From Aquificaceae bacterium (GTDB lineage Bacteria; Aquificota; Aquificia; Aquificales; Aquificaceae): a stretch of DNA of 5,995 nt. Location: NCBI GenBank assembly GCA_027049085.1, contig JALTVH010000075.1, positions 1-5,995 on the forward strand. Reading direction: 5' to 3'. Of this stretch, positions 5,140 to 5,995 are shown piece after piece; the first letter of the stretch is position 1, and the number at the start of each line of letters is the position of its first letter. Below the pieces are notes generated by a model that was not told the origin of the DNA, searched no databases, and was given only the letters and a program-made list of their open reading frames with translations. The translations under genes and the position numbers were made by a program.

Positions 5140-5995
5140 AGAAGTTAGCCATAGTTGTTGCTTTGGTTGTGGTTGCAGGTGCCCTGTTCTTTTTGTTTAA
5201 AGGCGGTGGAACAGCTTACAGAGAGGTCATCACCATCAAAAAGGGCGACATAACGGTTAAACTGCTCTCAAAGGATGGAAAGATCAAGAGCGGAGGGAAC
5301 AAGATAAGAGTTGAGGTCAGCCCGCCCATGCCCTTAAAGGAGTTTTACTTCTACATGCCGCCCATGCCTGGAATGGATGAGATGAGGGACGTTGCAAACC
5401 TTGAGGAAGTTGAAGAAGGTGTCTATGAGGGCTCAATCAACATAAGCATGGACGGTCCCTGGCAGATAAGGGCTGTTTTTGATAACGTTACAGTGGCAGA
5501 GGATGTTTTTGTTCCTCTTTCTAAAAGGACCGCCGCCTCAGGAGGCGGCGGTGGTTCAATGGCTCACGGATCCCATATAATGGTTAAGAAGGAAAAGCTC
5601 CAGCTCCTTGGTGTGGTTACTCAGCCTGTCACGAAGAGGAAGCTTGTCAGAACCTTCAGCACCGTAGGATACATTGATTACGATTTATCAAGGATTTATG
5701 ACATTACGGTCAGGGCTGATGCCTGGGTTGAGGATACCTTTGGAAGGTTTGAGGGTGAATTTGTTAAGAAGGGAACACCCCTTATGAGGGTCCTGAGTCC
5801 CGAGATCCAGATAGCCCTGGATGAGCTGAGGCTTGCAGAAGAAAAGGGAGACCCCGCTCTAATAAAGAAGGCTCGGGAGAAGCTTGAGTACCTGAAGATA
5901 AAGGAAGTGGTAAGGGCACCGGTCAGCGGTGTTATAAAGGAGATGAAGGTTTTTGAGGGGGGTTACGTTAAAGAGGGTCAGACAGCTTACACTAT
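5136..5995 (+). CDS. CusB-like periplasmic efflux adaptor with N-terminal FixH/YtkA-like domain (3' end beyond window)
   Basis: The first 286 residues of an RND adaptor (membrane fusion protein) are visible. Residues 1-21 are a signal anchor. Residues about 30-127 look like a FixH/YtkA-type beta domain (LLSKDGKIKSGGNKIRVEVS, the Met-rich MPPMPGMDEM at 74-83, GVYEGSINISMDGPWQI), an N-terminal addition known in some CusB homologues. Residues 132-141 are a Gly/Ser linker, then MAHGSHIM (142-149). The CusB core follows: KEKLQLLGVVTQPV, the beta-barrel strand GYIDYD, the lipoyl half DAWVEDTFGRFEGEFVKKGTPL, SPEIQIALDEL, a short helical hairpin (about 222-258), and the second lipoyl half RAPVSGVIKEMKVFEGGYVKEGQ. 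It links the inner-membrane pump to the channel encoded upstream. Family knowledge points to Cu(I)/Ag(I) or other soft-metal export, and the Met/His clusters fit, but the substrate is inferred. The hairpin is shorter than in typical CusB. A CusA-like pump gene is expected next. Confidence 0.92.
   Translation, partial: MKKLAIVVALVVVAGALFFLFKGGGTAYREVITIKKGDITVKLLSKDGKIKSGGNKIRVEVSPPMPLKEFYFYMPPMPGMDEMRDVANLEEVEEGVYEGSINISMDGPWQIRAVFDNVTVAEDVFVPLSKRTAASGGGGGSMAHGSHIMVKKEKLQLLGVVTQPVTKRKLVRTFSTVGYIDYDLSRIYDITVRADAWVEDTFGRFEGEFVKKGTPLMRVLSPEIQIALDELRLAEEKGDPALIKKAREKLEYLKIKEVVRAPVSGVIKEMKVFEGGYVKEGQTAYT
5529..5552. repeat. Perfect 24-bp palindrome encoding the adaptor's Gly-rich linker
   Basis: ACCGCCGCCTC (5529-5539) and GAGGCGGCGGT (5542-5552) are exact reverse complements around AG. 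The element starts and ends on codon boundaries, covering eight codons (Thr132 to Gly139). As RNA it could form a 10-bp, almost all G-C stem with loop CAGG. There is no U-tract after it, so it is not a standard terminator. Confidence 0.92.

Noticed and set aside
5529..5552. Intrinsic terminator inside the adaptor gene
   Set aside because: No T-tract follows the stem, and the reading frame continues through conserved CusB sequence.
5544..5582. GGGGGS followed by MAHGSHIM looks like an engineered linker and vector-derived tag remnant
   Set aside because: It lies inside a continuous natural CusB-type frame with ordinary codon use on both sides, and a Gly linker between domains is reasonable there.

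Overview
The window is chromosomal DNA of a Gram-negative, probably thermophilic bacterium. It encodes a TolC-family outer-membrane protein and a periplasmic efflux adaptor, so there must be two membranes. The proteins are rich in Lys, Glu and Arg, and Arg is read mostly from AGG/AGA codons. Base composition is moderate. This would fit Aquificota, Thermodesulfobacteriota, Nitrospirota or similar, but nothing here fixes the phylum.

Layout. (1) Positions 1-1136, minus strand: plsY, the membrane acyltransferase that makes lysophosphatidate, is followed by a membrane-anchored protein that runs off the left edge. Only the bases TAG AAT separate the last sense codon of plsY from the next ATG, and the two genes share a reading frame. 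The second protein looks like a PHP-domain relative whose metal ligands have been lost. (2) Positions 1137-1331: a divergent control region. It holds a -10 box for plsY, a perfect 16-bp tandem duplication, an extended -10 for the plus strand, and an approximately 105-nt leader that can fold and may hide the ribosome binding site. (3) Positions 1332-3848, plus strand: one large exported surface protein. It has a signal peptide, an N-terminal SBBP-associated domain, seven SBBP propeller blades, a cysteine-containing bacterial repeat domain, and a Gly/Cys-rich tail followed by a membrane helix and basic residues (sorting-signal layout). A strong intrinsic terminator closes it, so it is probably monocistronic. 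(4) Positions 3955-5995, plus strand: the start of a heavy-metal-type RND efflux operon. A CusC/CzcC-like outer-membrane channel overlaps by ATGA a CusB-like adaptor that runs off the right edge. The adaptor carries an N-terminal FixH/YtkA-like domain with a Met-rich motif, joined to the CusB core by a Gly/Ser linker encoded by a perfect 24-bp palindrome. The inner-membrane pump (CusA-like) is expected just beyond the window.

How the genes relate. The two plus-strand units look functionally separate from each other and from plsY. No CRISPR array, transposase, tRNA, rRNA or complete novel system is visible. The points most worth a second look are the degenerate PHP-like protein fused in frame behind plsY, the palindrome-encoded linker and shortened hairpin of the efflux adaptor, the leader and tandem repeat upstream of the surface protein, and that protein's Cys-loop propeller with a sorting-like tail.
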